Positions 17,715 to 26,761 are shown, counted from the stretch's first letter. The stretch is 64,000 nt of DNA from an uncultured Tateyamaria sp. (GCF_947503415.1 NZ_CANNDS010000002.1:1054001-1118000); one strand, 5' to 3'. The notes: generated from the sequence alone by a model not told the origin. Numbers and translations are program-made.

Positions 17715-18587
17715 TTACTCTCCGTGGCTGCCATGGGCCAGCGGAGCCGTACGCGGCACGCCAGCGACTTCCGCCTCGGGCTCGACCACGCCAAAATACA
17801 TCACCGCGGGCACGTCGCCGGTGTTCTCCCACCAGACTTTTGCGCCGCCCGCGACGGTCGATCCCTCATGGGTGGCAAGCGTCGTCCTATTGTCGACACC
17901 ATGTTCAATCACTTCTCCTTCCCAGACAAAGCTTTGCAGCGGCTCGCCCGCCTCCACGAAGCTGGCAAAGGTGCCGCCTGGCGCAATCGTGGCGCGGTAC
18001 GTGGACAAGACCCAGCCATCGCCGGTGCCGTCCGAAAAGTGGTTTGAAAGGTTAACAACTCCTAAAAGCTCATCGCTAACCCCTTGATTTCCCCGCAACT
18101 CGAAATCTGTCCCCGCGGGGACAGATGCCACCGCGGTGTCGGCATTGTTGGGGGCAAAGACATCAAATGCGATGAGGTGGACGGTTTCATCCCCCTCGTT
18201 CAGCCACCAGTGGGCCAACTCACCCTCCTCCAGCGCAAGACCCCCGGCTTCGTGCAGGACCCGCTCCTCTGCGGTGGACGTGTATTCGAAAATCTCGCCC
18301 GACAGGACGGTGAACACGGCAGGGCGGTTGGCGTGATCGTGAATCGGCACGATGCCTTGATCGTTGATCGTCCAGAACCTTGTGCGCAGATTGCGACCGG
18401 CCAGGCTTTCGATCCCCTCTGCACCAAGCACCGTGTTGCCCAGCACCTTGTTGGAAATGTCGCGCGCCTGGCTCGGCCCCTCAAGACCATAGAGGACACG
18501 GGTCTTCAGCCCGCCCAGATCAAAGGCAAAGGCGGTGGTGCCGAGCGCCGCGATTGCGAGCCCGAGTGTTGCAGTCCGGAGTGTCAT
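17715..18587 (-). CDS. Secreted bicupin domain protein
   Basis: This 290-residue protein has a short signal peptide (TLGLAIAALGTTAFA) and two cupin folds. The first carries the metal-ligand pattern PIHDHANRPAVFTVLSGEIFEY and a later HWWLNEGDETVHLIAFD. The second (about residues 175-280) has a weaker HxH pattern. Cupins bind metals or small ligands and have varied functions. None can be assigned here beyond a periplasmic location. The start lies 4 bp after the patatin gene. The gene contains a 22-bp perfect DNA palindrome at 18105-18126. Confidence 0.75.
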   Translation of the reverse strand: MTLRTATLGLAIAALGTTAFAFDLGGLKTRVLYGLEGPSQARDISNKVLGNTVLGAEGIESLAGRNLRTRFWTINDQGIVPIHDHANRPAVFTVLSGEIFEYTSTAEERVLHEAGGLALEEGELAHWWLNEGDETVHLIAFDVFAPNNADTAVASVPAGTDFELRGNQGVSDELLGVVNLSNHFSDGTGDGWVLSTYRATIAPGGTFASFVEAGEPLQSFVWEGEVIEHGVDNRTTLATHEGSTVAGGAKVWWENTGDVPAVMYFGVVEPEAEVAGVPRTAPLAHGSHGE

Positions 18588-18591
18588 TGGT

Positions 18592-19689
18592 TCAATCCTT
18601 TCTGGATTTCAGGTCAACCATGTTCGCCCCGTGGGGCGCGCCAAAGTCGTCAAACATGGCACGCAGATCCAGCGTGCTTTCTTTCTCGATCTTGTCGAAA
18701 TTCGCCGTCAGCCAGCGGTCGGCATGTTCACGCCCAAGGTCGCGCAAATGGATCAGGAACGCCCATTCCGAATTCAGCTTGGACGATGCATCCAGCGCCA
18801 ACATGTCGTCGCAGCCGTCGATCATGTGCATGTTCATCACGCGGTATTCGTTGTTCGACAGCGCCCCGTCCTCGATCAGACGGTGGATCAGGTCGATGGT
18901 GCGCAGGTCGCGCAGAAGCGAGGCATTGAACGTGATCTCGTTCACCCGGTTCTGGATATCGCGCGCACGGCGCGGGACGCCGGGGCGTTTGAGCGGGTTG
19001 ATCTGCACGATCACAATGTCGGACGAGGGCGAGTGGTCGATGAAGGGAAACAGCACCGGATTGCCCATGAATCCCCCGTCCCAATAGGGCACGCCGTCAA
19101 TCTCGACCCCTTTGAACATGCTTGGCAAACAGGCCGACGCCATGACCACATCCAGCGTCACCTCGTGCCGGTGAAAGACGCGGGCGCGCCCCGTTTCGAC
19201 ATTGGTGGCCGAAATATAAAGGCCCATGTCATCGCAGTTCGCGACCTTGTTGAAGTCGATGAAATCCCGCACCACGTCGCGCAACGGGTTAAAGCCCAAC
19301 GGGTTCAGATCATAGGGCGACGCCATGCGGCTGAGCATATCGGACCACAGATAACCAGGCGACGCATCCAGCGACCACGATCCCATAAGCATGTCGAGCG
19401 GGGTGCGCTTGATCGGGCTTCCCTGGCCTGCGCGACTGACAGCGCGCCAGAAGTCTTCGAGCGCTTGGCGCGCGCCATTGGCACCCCCATCATACATCCC
19501 TTGGGTCGCGACGACTGCGTTCATGGCCCCGGCAGAGGTGCCTGAGATGCCTTCGACCCACAGGCGATCCTCTTCGAACATCCGGTCCAAGACACCCCAG
19601 GTAAATGCCCCGTGCGACCCGCCCCCTTGAAGGGCAAGGTTTACGGATTTCTCGTGGTGTTTCGCACGACTATTGGTGTTGCTGCGCAT
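18592..19689 (-). CDS. Patatin-like phospholipase family protein
   Basis: This 365-residue serine acyl hydrolase has the oxyanion loop QGGGSHGAF at residues 21-29, the nucleophile elbow GTSAG with Ser52, and the catalytic Asp in YWDGGFMGNP. This is the Ser-Asp dyad of patatins. It sits 11 bp after bdhA, a pairing I recall as recurrent in Roseobacter-group genomes. That suggests a role linked to 3-hydroxybutyrate or polyhydroxybutyrate turnover, or to lipid release. The link is inferred from context only. Confidence 0.88.
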   Translation of the reverse strand: MRSNTNSRAKHHEKSVNLALQGGGSHGAFTWGVLDRMFEEDRLWVEGISGTSAGAMNAVVATQGMYDGGANGARQALEDFWRAVSRAGQGSPIKRTPLDMLMGSWSLDASPGYLWSDMLSRMASPYDLNPLGFNPLRDVVRDFIDFNKVANCDDMGLYISATNVETGRARVFHRHEVTLDVVMASACLPSMFKGVEIDGVPYWDGGFMGNPVLFPFIDHSPSSDIVIVQINPLKRPGVPRRARDIQNRVNEITFNASLLRDLRTIDLIHRLIEDGALSNNEYRVMNMHMIDGCDDMLALDASSKLNSEWAFLIHLRDLGREHADRWLTANFDKIEKESTLDLRAMFDDFGAPHGANMVDLKSRKD

Positions 19690-19700
19690 GGTCCCGGCCC

Positions 19701-20477
19701 CTACTGCGCGACCCAGCCGCCATCGACCGGCATAGCGATACCGGTGACGGAGGCTGCGGCCTCGGAGGCGAGGAAGGTGCAGACGGCACCAAGCTGTTCG
19801 ACGGTCACGAATTCCTTGGTGGGTTGGGCGGCAAGCAATACATCGTGCTTCACCTCTTCTTCGGTGATGCCGCGCGCCTTGGCGGTGTCGGGGATCTGCC
19901 CTTCGACCAGCGGGGTCAACACGTATCCGGGGCAGACGGCATTCACGGTGACGCCGTGCTGTGCCGCCTCAAGAGCGACCGTCTTCGTCAGGCCGATGAT
20001 CCCGTGCTTGGCCGTGACGTAAGCCGCCTTGAAGGGCGACGCGACCAGACCGTGGGCCGAGGCCACGTTGATGATGCGCCCAAAGCCGCGGTCTTTCATC
20101 CCGGGCAACGCTGCGCGGGTGGTGTGGAAGGCGGACGACATATTGATCGCGATGATCGCGTCCCATTTCTCCAGCGGGAAGTCTTCGACCGGGGCCACGT
20201 GCTGGATGCCTGCGTTGTTCACAAGGATATCGACCGCGCCGAACTGCTTCTCTGTCTGGGCCACAAGGTCGGCAATCTCGTCCGGCTTGGTCATGTCCGC
20301 GCCGTGGTATGCGACTGTCCCTGCGGATTTGGAGTCCAGCTCGGCCCGGGTCGCTTCGATCTCGTCCGCGGGACCGAACCCGTTGAGCATGATGTTAAAC
20401 CCTTGGGCGGCAAAGGCTTCGGCGATGCCCAATCCGATCCCGCTGGTCGATCCGGTGATGATGGCGGTGCGTGTCAT
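19701..20477 (-). CDS. bdhA: 3-hydroxybutyrate dehydrogenase
   Basis: This 258-residue short-chain dehydrogenase oxidises D-3-hydroxybutyrate to acetoacetate with NAD. It has the glycine-rich TGSTSGIG at residues 8-15, NNAG at 87-90, and the catalytic Ser140, Tyr153 and Lys157 (YVTAK). The BdhA-specific block LVEGQIPDTAKARGI is present before the C-terminal DGGWVAQ end. It is the first gene of a four-gene minus-strand operon. The region upstream holds a TGCACGTGCA palindrome that could serve a regulator of polyhydroxybutyrate metabolism. Confidence 0.93.
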   Translation of the reverse strand: MTRTAIITGSTSGIGLGIAEAFAAQGFNIMLNGFGPADEIEATRAELDSKSAGTVAYHGADMTKPDEIADLVAQTEKQFGAVDILVNNAGIQHVAPVEDFPLEKWDAIIAINMSSAFHTTRAALPGMKDRGFGRIINVASAHGLVASPFKAAYVTAKHGIIGLTKTVALEAAQHGVTVNAVCPGYVLTPLVEGQIPDTAKARGITEEEVKHDVLLAAQPTKEFVTVEQLGAVCTFLASEAAASVTGIAMPVDGGWVAQ

Positions 20478-20542
20478 GGTCCGTTCCTCTGAGCAATGCT
20501 GCGGCGCGGCAAGTTGCGCCTGTCAAAGAGGTAGGAGCATTT

Positions 20543-20552
20543 TGCACGTGCA
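20543..20552. promoter_or_regulatory. TGCA-rich palindrome upstream of bdhA
   Basis: TGCACGTGCA is a perfect 10-bp palindrome 65 bp before the bdhA start. It is followed by GCAA/TTGC half-sites up to 20563. PhaR-type regulators of polyhydroxybutyrate genes bind TGC/GCA-rich sites, so this is a weak candidate. A chance palindrome of this size cannot be excluded. Confidence 0.3.
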
Positions 20553-20649
20553 GCAATGGTTGCGCTTGCACGCTCTCTGTCACGTGAGATTTACTGCCGA
20601 GTCTTTCGAGAATGAGCGGAGTTTTCTCTGTGAGTGCTTGGATTCTAGG

Positions 20650-20668
20650 CAATCGGCGGGGCCGATTG
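20650..20668 (-). terminator. Hairpin directly after the MBL hydrolase gene
   Basis: CAATCGGC-GGG-GCCGATTG is a perfect 8-bp stem that abuts the stop codon of the minus-strand gene ending at 20669. It is a compact GC-rich terminator without a long T run. Confidence 0.6.
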
Positions 20669-21463
20669 TTACAAGGTCGGGTCCGTGGTCGGGCCAACAT
20701 CCAGCCGTGTGACATGGTCGGCCATCCCTGCCGGGAAGTATTGCCGCACCAGCGGATCGTGCCCCGGCACCACCAGTTTCGGCGCACTGGCGAGCCGTTG
20801 GATCGTGTCGAAACCGTCCAGCATGTCCTGCATGTCCACCACGATCGGGAACGGCGTGCCGGTCAGGAAGTTGCCATAGAAATGCGCGGCATCTGACGCC
20901 AGCACCAGCCACCCGGCTTGGGTACGGATGCGCACCGCCTGCATGCCCTTGGTGTGCCCGCCGATCCGATGCACGGTGATGCCGTCGGTGATTTCACTGT
21001 CGCCGTCGTGGAACGTGACCTTGCCGGAGTAGAGCCGCTGCACCGCCGTCACCACGTGGCCGACGGTAAAGGGGTCACGCAACACGTCGTGGCACATGCA
21101 GGGGCCGGTGGCATAGGCCATCTCGGCCGTTTGCAGGTGAAGTTGCGCGTTGGGAAAAAGGTGCAGACCGCCCGCGTGGTCGAAATGCAGGTGGGTGACG
21201 ATGATCTCGGTCACGTCTTCGGGTTGCAGGCCGAAGGGCTTCAATGCTTCGCCCGGATCAATGCGGATCGGACGGCCCCGGGCCTGCCCCTCGGCGGCAT
21301 CAAAGCCCGTGTCCACAAGGATCGCGCGCCCCTGCCCCCGGATCAGCCACATATAGAAGTCGATGGGATCAGGGGCGTCGTGGTTGTCCTCGAACATGTA
21401 GTTATTGCCGCGCACACGCTCGGTCTGTTCGGCGTATTTGATGGCGTAGACCTCGTAGGTCAT
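20669..21463 (-). CDS. Metallo-beta-lactamase-fold hydrolase, N-acyl homoserine lactonase-like
   Basis: This 264-residue MBL-fold enzyme has the zinc motif HLHFDH at residues 91-96, a further His in GGHTKGMQ, a bridging Asp in ASDAAHFYG, and a last His in VPGHDP. The spacing and the long insert after the first motif match the AttM/AhlD lactonase group. Members open N-acyl homoserine lactones or other lactones, so quorum quenching is possible but not proven. It overlaps the upstream ABM protein by 4 nt, which suggests a metabolic lactone or intermediate is at least as likely. Confidence 0.82.
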   Translation of the reverse strand: MTYEVYAIKYAEQTERVRGNNYMFEDNHDAPDPIDFYMWLIRGQGRAILVDTGFDAAEGQARGRPIRIDPGEALKPFGLQPEDVTEIIVTHLHFDHAGGLHLFPNAQLHLQTAEMAYATGPCMCHDVLRDPFTVGHVVTAVQRLYSGKVTFHDGDSEITDGITVHRIGGHTKGMQAVRIRTQAGWLVLASDAAHFYGNFLTGTPFPIVVDMQDMLDGFDTIQRLASAPKLVVPGHDPLVRQYFPAGMADHVTRLDVGPTTDPTL

Positions 21464-21753
21464 CTGTCGACCTTTTCGTATGTTTTCAGGATCTTGTCCG
21501 CCACCATGTCCGCGATCTTGGGTCCCGTTTCTTTGTAATGTGTCATCTGCTGGTGCGCCTCGAATGCGGCCAGATCGTCGTAGAGTTCATAAAGAAACAC
21601 GGTGTCGGGCATCGCCGGATCGGTGCAGACGTCAAACTGCTGGCAACCCGGTTCATCGCGCACGGAGCAGCGCGCGTTGTTCAGGATATGCGGCATGAAC
21701 GCGTCCAGCGTTCCGGGTTTGAGGTCAAATATGACGGTGACGGCGTAGGGCAT
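21460..21753 (-). CDS. Antibiotic biosynthesis monooxygenase (ABM) superfamily protein
   Basis: This 97-residue single-domain alpha/beta-barrel protein has the ABM pattern: an initial beta strand (AVTVIFDLKPG), RDEPGCQQFDVC, then FLYELYDDLAAFEAHQQMTHYKE. Family members are small dimeric oxygenases or isomerases. This one is the leading gene of a two-gene unit with the lactonase-like hydrolase, sharing a 4-nt overlap. It is divergent from the dehydrogenase at 21863, and a GntR-type site lies in the spacer. The two transcripts may belong to one regulon. Confidence 0.8.
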   Translation of the reverse strand: MPYAVTVIFDLKPGTLDAFMPHILNNARCSVRDEPGCQQFDVCTDPAMPDTVFLYELYDDLAAFEAHQQMTHYKETGPKIADMVADKILKTYEKVDR

Positions 21754-21795
21754 TCGGATCGTCTTTCTGTGTGCGTTTGATTACTTATGCATTAA

Positions 21796-21803
21796 TGTAT
21801 ACA
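21796..21803. promoter_or_regulatory. Candidate GntR operator in divergent spacer
   Basis: TGTATACA is a perfect core palindrome of the GntR/FCD type, in the 109-bp spacer between the divergent transcripts that begin at 21753 and 21863. Outer GCAT and ATGC at 21788-21791 and 21810-21813 extend the dyad. The regulator encoded at 23952-24614, third gene of the rightward operon, is the natural candidate to bind it. Confidence 0.5.
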
Positions 21804-21862
21804 CAAATGGATGCAGCAAGCGAGTCGCTTCTGACCACTATACGCCGAAAGGGCCGCGCACC

Positions 21863-22939
21863 ATGACATCCACGTTTCAGATTGCTGTTTTTCAGGGGGA
21901 TGGCATTGGGCCGGAGATCATGGCGCCGTCGGTCGATCTGTTGGCGGGGCTGGCTGCGGGCAGTGACTATGGCTTTGAGTTTCAGGACTATCCGGCGGGG
22001 GCCGCGCATTACGCCAAGACGGGTGAGAGCCTGCCCGCCGCGTCGATGGACGGCGCGCGGGCGGCGGATGCGATCCTGTTGTCGGCCATGGGCTTGCCGA
22101 GCATTCGATACAAGGACGGGACCGAGATTGCGCCGCAGATTGATCTGCGCAAGGCGTTGACCCTTTTTGCAGGGGTGCGCCCGGTGACGATCCGGCCCGG
22201 GCAGCCGACGCCCTTGGCCACCGACCGACCCGTGGATTTCGTATTGATCCGGGAAAGCACCGAGGGGCTGTTTTACACCCAAGGGTGCGGTGAGGTTGAG
22301 GCAGATGAGGCGCGCGAGACGTTGCGCATCACGCGGGAGATTTCGGAGCCTTTGTTCCGTTTTGCGTTTGATATGGCGGAGTCGCGAAAAGCGGCAGGAA
22401 CAGGACCGGGCAAGGTGACCTGCGTGGACAAGGCCAATGTGTTCCGTGCCTTCGCGTTCTTTCGTGAGATGTTTGATGCCGAAGCCGCGAAGCGTCCCGG
22501 GATTGAGGCCGATCACGCCTATGTCGATGCGACGGCGCTTTGGATGGTGGAGCGGCCCTGGTCCTTTGACGTCATGGTGACGGAGAATATGTTTGGCGAC
22601 ATCCTGTCTGATCTGGGGGCGGGGTTGATGGGGGGGCTTGGTTTGGCCCCCTCTGCGGATATCGGGGCGGATCATGCCGTGTTTCAGCCGTGCCATGGGT
22701 CTGCGCCGGACATCGCGGGCCAAGGGGTGGCGAACCCGATGGCGATGATCCTGTCAGGCGCGATGATGCTGGAATGGCTGGCCGGGCGGCATGACCTGCC
22801 CGGCATGGCCGCAGATGCTGCGCGCTTGCGCAAGGCGGTGGATGCGGTGGTGTCTGAGGGGCGGGTTTTGACCCGCGATCTGGGGGGGACGGCTGGGACC
22901 GCAGATGTGGTCAAGGCGGTGAAAGGGGCGCTGGCATGA
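21863..22939 (+). CDS. Isocitrate/isopropylmalate dehydrogenase family protein
   Basis: This 358-residue beta-decarboxylating dehydrogenase has GDGIGPEI near the N-terminus, a substrate-binding arginine in IRESTEGLF, the Lys of VTCVDKANVFRAF, and the metal and nucleotide segment VTENMFGDILSDLGAGLMGGLG. Paralogues act on 3-isopropylmalate, tartrate, malate or homoisocitrate. The catabolic neighbours and the absence of leuCD make tartrate- or malate-type substrates more likely than leucine synthesis. It heads an operon with a Gfo/Idh oxidoreductase and a GntR regulator (4-nt overlaps). Confidence 0.88.
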   Translation: MTSTFQIAVFQGDGIGPEIMAPSVDLLAGLAAGSDYGFEFQDYPAGAAHYAKTGESLPAASMDGARAADAILLSAMGLPSIRYKDGTEIAPQIDLRKALTLFAGVRPVTIRPGQPTPLATDRPVDFVLIRESTEGLFYTQGCGEVEADEARETLRITREISEPLFRFAFDMAESRKAAGTGPGKVTCVDKANVFRAFAFFREMFDAEAAKRPGIEADHAYVDATALWMVERPWSFDVMVTENMFGDILSDLGAGLMGGLGLAPSADIGADHAVFQPCHGSAPDIAGQGVANPMAMILSGAMMLEWLAGRHDLPGMAADAARLRKAVDAVVSEGRVLTRDLGGTAGTADVVKAVKGALA

Positions 22940-23952
22940 TGCGGGTGGCCTGCGTGGGGGCAGGCTATTTCAGTCAGTTCCACTATGGCAGCTGGGCGCG
23001 GATGGACGGCGTTGAGGTTGTTGGGGCCTGCGATCTCGATCTGGCAAAAGCCCGCGCGACAGGCGCGCCGGCTTTTGACGATCTGGCCGAGATGTTGGTG
23101 CAGGCGGCCCCTGATCTGCTCGACATCATATTGCCGCCGCCCGCCCATGCGGCGACCATTCGGGCGGCGCTGAATACGGGGATCAAGTGGATCATCTGCC
23201 AAAAGCCGTTTTGCATGGATCTGGATGAAGCGCGCGGGATTGTTGCAGAGGCTGAAGCTGCAGGTGCGCGGCTGGTGGTGCATGAGAATTTTCGGTTCCA
23301 GCCGTGGTATCGGGCGATCCGGGCGCAGCTGGAGGCCGGGGCCATTGGTGAGGTTCTGAATGCTACGTTCCGCCTGCGGCCCGGCGATGGTCAGGGGCCG
23401 GATGCCTATCTGGACCGGCAGCCCTATTTTCAGGAGATGCCGCGGTTTTTGATCCATGAGACGGCGGTGCATTGGGTGGATACGTTTGCTTATCTGTTTG
23501 GCCCGGCCAGTGCCGTTTACGCAGATCTGCGCCGCATCAATCCGGTGATTGCGGGCGAGGATGCGGGGCATGTGATCTTTGATCATGGGCACATGCGCGC
23601 GCTTTTCGACGGGAACCGGCATCTGGATCATGTGGCGGACAATCTGCGGCGGACCATGGGTGAGGCTTTGATCGAAGGCACGCGCGGCGTGTTGAACCTG
23701 CATGGGGATGGGTCGGTGACGCGGCGCGGGTTTGGGTCCGAGACGCATGAGACGGTGCTTGGCCCCGACACGTGGGACGGGTTTGGCGGTGATTGTGTGT
23801 ATGCGCTTCAGTCTCATGTGGTTCGGGCCATGACGGACGGGACGCCACTAGAAAATGAGGCGCGGGCGTACCTGCGGGTGATTGCGGTGAAGGATGCGAT
23901 CTATGCCTCTGCCCTTGATGGGCGGAAGGTTCAGTTGGAGGAGGCGGTGTGA
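22936..23952 (+). CDS. Gfo/Idh/MocA family oxidoreductase
   Basis: This 338-residue NAD(P)-dependent oxidoreductase has the N-terminal Rossmann motif CVGAGYFSQFHYGSW and the family Lys-Pro in CQKPFCMDLDEA. The C-terminal dimer domain contains ETAVHWVDTFAYLFG. It probably oxidises or reduces a sugar acid or cyclitol. ATG 22936 overlaps the previous stop (ATGA), and its own end overlaps the GntR start (TGATG). The cluster therefore encodes a short acid-sugar catabolic branch. Confidence 0.88.
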   Translation: MMRVACVGAGYFSQFHYGSWARMDGVEVVGACDLDLAKARATGAPAFDDLAEMLVQAAPDLLDIILPPPAHAATIRAALNTGIKWIICQKPFCMDLDEARGIVAEAEAAGARLVVHENFRFQPWYRAIRAQLEAGAIGEVLNATFRLRPGDGQGPDAYLDRQPYFQEMPRFLIHETAVHWVDTFAYLFGPASAVYADLRRINPVIAGEDAGHVIFDHGHMRALFDGNRHLDHVADNLRRTMGEALIEGTRGVLNLHGDGSVTRRGFGSETHETVLGPDTWDGFGGDCVYALQSHVVRAMTDGTPLENEARAYLRVIAVKDAIYASALDGRKVQLEEAV

Positions 23953-24614
23953 TGGGCGCCATGAGCAATGTGGAACGGGCAGTGTCAGCGTTGCGCCAGA
24001 TGATCTTTGCCGGTGAATTGCCGCCCGGATCGGACCATCTTGAGACGGAGCTGGCCGAAAAGCTGGGCATGTCCCGCACGCCTGTGCGCGAGGCGGCCTT
24101 GATGTTGCAGGCGCAAGGGTTGGTCGAGATGCGGCCACGGCGGGGCATTCGCATCAGCCCCGTATCTGCTGAAGACATGGCCGAGATTTACGACATCCTG
24201 ACTGAGTTGGAGAGCCTTGCCGCCGCGCGCGCCGCTGAGGCGCAGTATTCGAAAGCGGATCTGGCCACACTTGCGACGGCGATCCGCGATATGGATGCGG
24301 CTCTTGGCGCCGATGATCTGCGGGCATGGGCAGAGGCAGATGACCGGTTTCACCGGGAATTGGTGCGGCTGGGGCGCAACGCACGGCTGAGCATGGTGGT
24401 GTCCGTCATGCGCGATCAGGTGCGCCGGGCGCGGGCCACGACGCTGTTCATGCGCCCCAAGCCCAAACAGTCGAACGAGGATCACCGGGTCGTCTATCAG
24501 GCGATCGCGCGGGGCGATGCACAGACGGCACATGATACGCACCATGCGCACCGGCAGGCGGCACGGGATATGTTGGTGGCACTTCTGGAGAAGCACCAGT
24601 TTCATGGGCTTTAG
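23952..24614 (+). CDS. GntR family transcriptional regulator (FCD domain)
   Basis: This is a 220-residue FadR-type regulator. The winged helix includes LAEKLGMSRTPVREAALMLQAQGLVE, and the FCD domain includes ILTELESLAAARA and DDRFHRELVRLGRN. It starts at ATG 23952, overlapping the previous stop; ATG 23961 is an alternative. As the last gene of the dehydrogenase operon it probably controls the divergent spacer at 21754-21862. Its TAG overlaps the TAA of the convergent IclR gene (TTAG). Confidence 0.9.
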   Translation: MGAMSNVERAVSALRQMIFAGELPPGSDHLETELAEKLGMSRTPVREAALMLQAQGLVEMRPRRGIRISPVSAEDMAEIYDILTELESLAAARAAEAQYSKADLATLATAIRDMDAALGADDLRAWAEADDRFHRELVRLGRNARLSMVVSVMRDQVRRARATTLFMRPKPKQSNEDHRVVYQAIARGDAQTAHDTHHAHRQAARDMLVALLEKHQFHGL

Positions 24615-25390
24615 GAGGTGTGCAGCTTGGTCAATTCTTCGGACCCGCGGCGCAGGGCGGGCAGGAAATCGATCAGGTCAACGAGGCTGCGGCGCTGAAT
24701 GGGCGCGTGGGCGGACAGCGTGGCCAAAAGCTTACCCTGCCCGTCCCAGACCGGAACTGCAACGGCGGCCATGCCGGACATGAATTCTTCGTTGTCGGTG
24801 GAATAGCCACGCATGCGCGTGGTTTCCAATTCGGCCTTGATCGCATCCATGTCGATCAGGGTGGCTTCCGTGTGCGCTTCCAAGGGCCGGGTGGTCAGCA
24901 CCGTGCGCAGGATATGCGGGCGCAAGGTCGACAGGTACATCTTGCCCGACGCGGTGCAATGGAACGGCACCTGCGTGCCGATGGGCAACTGGATGCGCAG
25001 CGGCCATTCGGTTTCGACCCGGTCGAGATAGGTCATCCCCTCCCGGTCCGGCGTGGCAAGGTTGCAGGTCTCTCCGATCTCTTCCGCGACACCGCGCAGG
25101 ATGGTCAAACGCGCGGTGCGCAGATGTTCGGAGGAGATTGTGCTGACGGCCAAGGCCCGCAGACGCGGACCCGGGCCATAGCTGCGTCCGTCCAGATCAC
25201 GCTGCAGGAACCCTTCGGATTCGGCGGTTTGCAACAACCGGTGGACGGTGGGTTTCGGCAGACCCAATGCGTCGATCAGGTCTGTCGGTTTGACGGCCAC
25301 CCCGCGCCGGGCCACCTCCTCCATCACCATCAGCAGGCGCAGATTGGTGGGGATTTGTGTGTCCTTGCGGGGGCGGTGATCGTCAGGCAT
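24611..25390 (-). CDS. IclR family transcriptional regulator
   Basis: This 259-residue regulator has the N-terminal IclR HTH (DLIDALGLPKPTVHRLLQTAESEGFL) and the C-terminal effector domain with PFHCTASGKMYLS and SGMAAVAVPVWD. It sits just downstream of the TRAP transporter large permease on the same strand, 12 bp away. It is therefore the likely regulator of the TRAP genes and the divergent GMC oxidoreductase. The candidate site is the inverted repeat at 28834-28850. Confidence 0.9.
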   Translation of the reverse strand: MPDDHRPRKDTQIPTNLRLLMVMEEVARRGVAVKPTDLIDALGLPKPTVHRLLQTAESEGFLQRDLDGRSYGPGPRLRALAVSTISSEHLRTARLTILRGVAEEIGETCNLATPDREGMTYLDRVETEWPLRIQLPIGTQVPFHCTASGKMYLSTLRPHILRTVLTTRPLEAHTEATLIDMDAIKAELETTRMRGYSTDNEEFMSGMAAVAVPVWDGQGKLLATLSAHAPIQRRSLVDLIDFLPALRRGSEELTKLHTS

Positions 25391-25402
25391 GGCTACGTCA
25401 AT

Positions 25403-26761
25403 CTATGATCCCTCGGTGAGGAGCAACGAGATGCCCGGAACGAGCGACACGATGATCCACACGGTGAGCAGTGCGAACAGATAGGGCACGGTATACCGCA
25501 GCAACCGGAAGTATGGAACGCCTGTCACGCCTGACGCCACGTATAGATTGAGACCATAGGGCGGTGTCACGAAGCCAATGGATGCCCCGACAAGGAAGAT
25601 CACCGCAAAGTGGATCGGATCGACGCCCACGCTTGCTGCGATTGGCGCAAGGATGGGTGCCAGAATGATCGTCACGGGCAGCGATTCCAGCACCATGCCG
25701 CAGATGAACACGATCCCCATGGCGGTAAACAGAACGGGATAGTAGCCACCCATCGACGTCACGAAGTCACCGATGACCTGCTGCGCGCCCAAGAGCGACA
25801 GGATCTGCTGCATCACGACCGAGATGGCGATCAGCGGCGCAAGGATGCCCGTGATCTGCGCGGACCGCATCACGATGCCGGGAATTTGTGGCACGGTGAA
25901 CCCTTCGACCACCAGCATCGACAGGGTGGATTTCTCGGACCAATCCTTGGACTGGTCCATGCGGAACAGTTTTGTCGCGACCCAGCTGAGCAGACCCACG
26001 ATGATGCCGAAGCCCACCGTTACGCCCGCCGCCTCTGTGGGCGAGAATTTACCGGTGTAGATGCCCCAAAGCACCAGACCGATGGCGAAGAAGCCAAGCC
26101 ATGCGCCGATGGCCGTCTTGATCACCCGGAACGGGTTCAGCTTGATCAGGAAGCCCCAGCCATTGCGCCAGCAGATGATGAAACAGGCGAGCATCATGCC
26201 GCCCACCATCAATGCGCCGGGCAGGATACCGGCCTTGAACAGCTCGGAAATCGGCAGGTTCATCAGGAAACCGTAGACGATGAAGATGATCGACGGCGGG
26301 ATGATGATCCCGACCGTACCACCCGCAGCCGCTGTCGCCGCCGAGAAGCGTTCGTCATAGCCGCCCTTGACCATTTCAGGGTGCAGCATCGACCCGATGG
26401 TGGCTGTGGTGGCGGAGTTGGAGCCGGAGATGGCCGCAAAGAGGCCGCAGGCCCCAAGAGACGCCATGGCAAGGCCGCCCCTGATCCAGCCAAGGCAGGC
26501 ATAGGCAAAGTCAGACAGACGCCGCGCGATGCCCGAACGGTTGATCAGGTCCCCCGTCAGGATGAAGAGCGGCATGGCCAGAAGCGCAAAGCCGTCGGTG
26601 AACACGTCCTGCAGGGCCGCACCCATGTTCAGAAGCTGCAGGTCCAGCACGTAAGACATGCCGATCACCCAATAGGCGATGACCAGAAAGACGGGCACGC
26701 CCATCATGAACAGGATGGTGACGGCAATGGAGATCGCCGTGATGATGGTGGGGTCGGTCAT
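25403..26761 (-). CDS. dctM: TRAP transporter large permease (DctM)
   Basis: This 452-residue membrane protein has the DctM layout of about twelve TM segments. Its conserved blocks include TDGFALLAMPLFILTGDLINRSG, SGSNSATTATIGSMLHPEMVKGGYD and VGIIIPPSIIFIVYG, with FVTPPYGLNLYVASG near the C-terminus. It is the sodium-driven channel subunit. It overlaps the DctQ gene by 4 nt (26758-26761). The substrate is probably a carboxylate, but the binding protein does not reveal which. Confidence 0.93.
   Translation of the reverse strand: MTDPTIITAISIAVTILFMMGVPVFLVIAYWVIGMSYVLDLQLLNMGAALQDVFTDGFALLAMPLFILTGDLINRSGIARRLSDFAYACLGWIRGGLAMASLGACGLFAAISGSNSATTATIGSMLHPEMVKGGYDERFSAATAAAGGTVGIIIPPSIIFIVYGFLMNLPISELFKAGILPGALMVGGMMLACFIICWRNGWGFLIKLNPFRVIKTAIGAWLGFFAIGLVLWGIYTGKFSPTEAAGVTVGFGIIVGLLSWVATKLFRMDQSKDWSEKSTLSMLVVEGFTVPQIPGIVMRSAQITGILAPLIAISVVMQQILSLLGAQQVIGDFVTSMGGYYPVLFTAMGIVFICGMVLESLPVTIILAPILAPIAASVGVDPIHFAVIFLVGASIGFVTPPYGLNLYVASGVTGVPYFRLLRYTVPYLFALLTVWIIVSLVPGISLLLTEGS

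Noticed and set aside
18105-18126. 22-bp perfect palindrome ATCTGTCCCCGCGGGGACAG plus AT, related to the terminator at 61989
   Set aside because: It lies inside the cupin coding sequence, where a V-P-A-G-T codon run produces it. A similar GTCCCCCCGGGGAC at 62331 also encodes V-P-G-G-T. Coding constraint explains it better than regulation.
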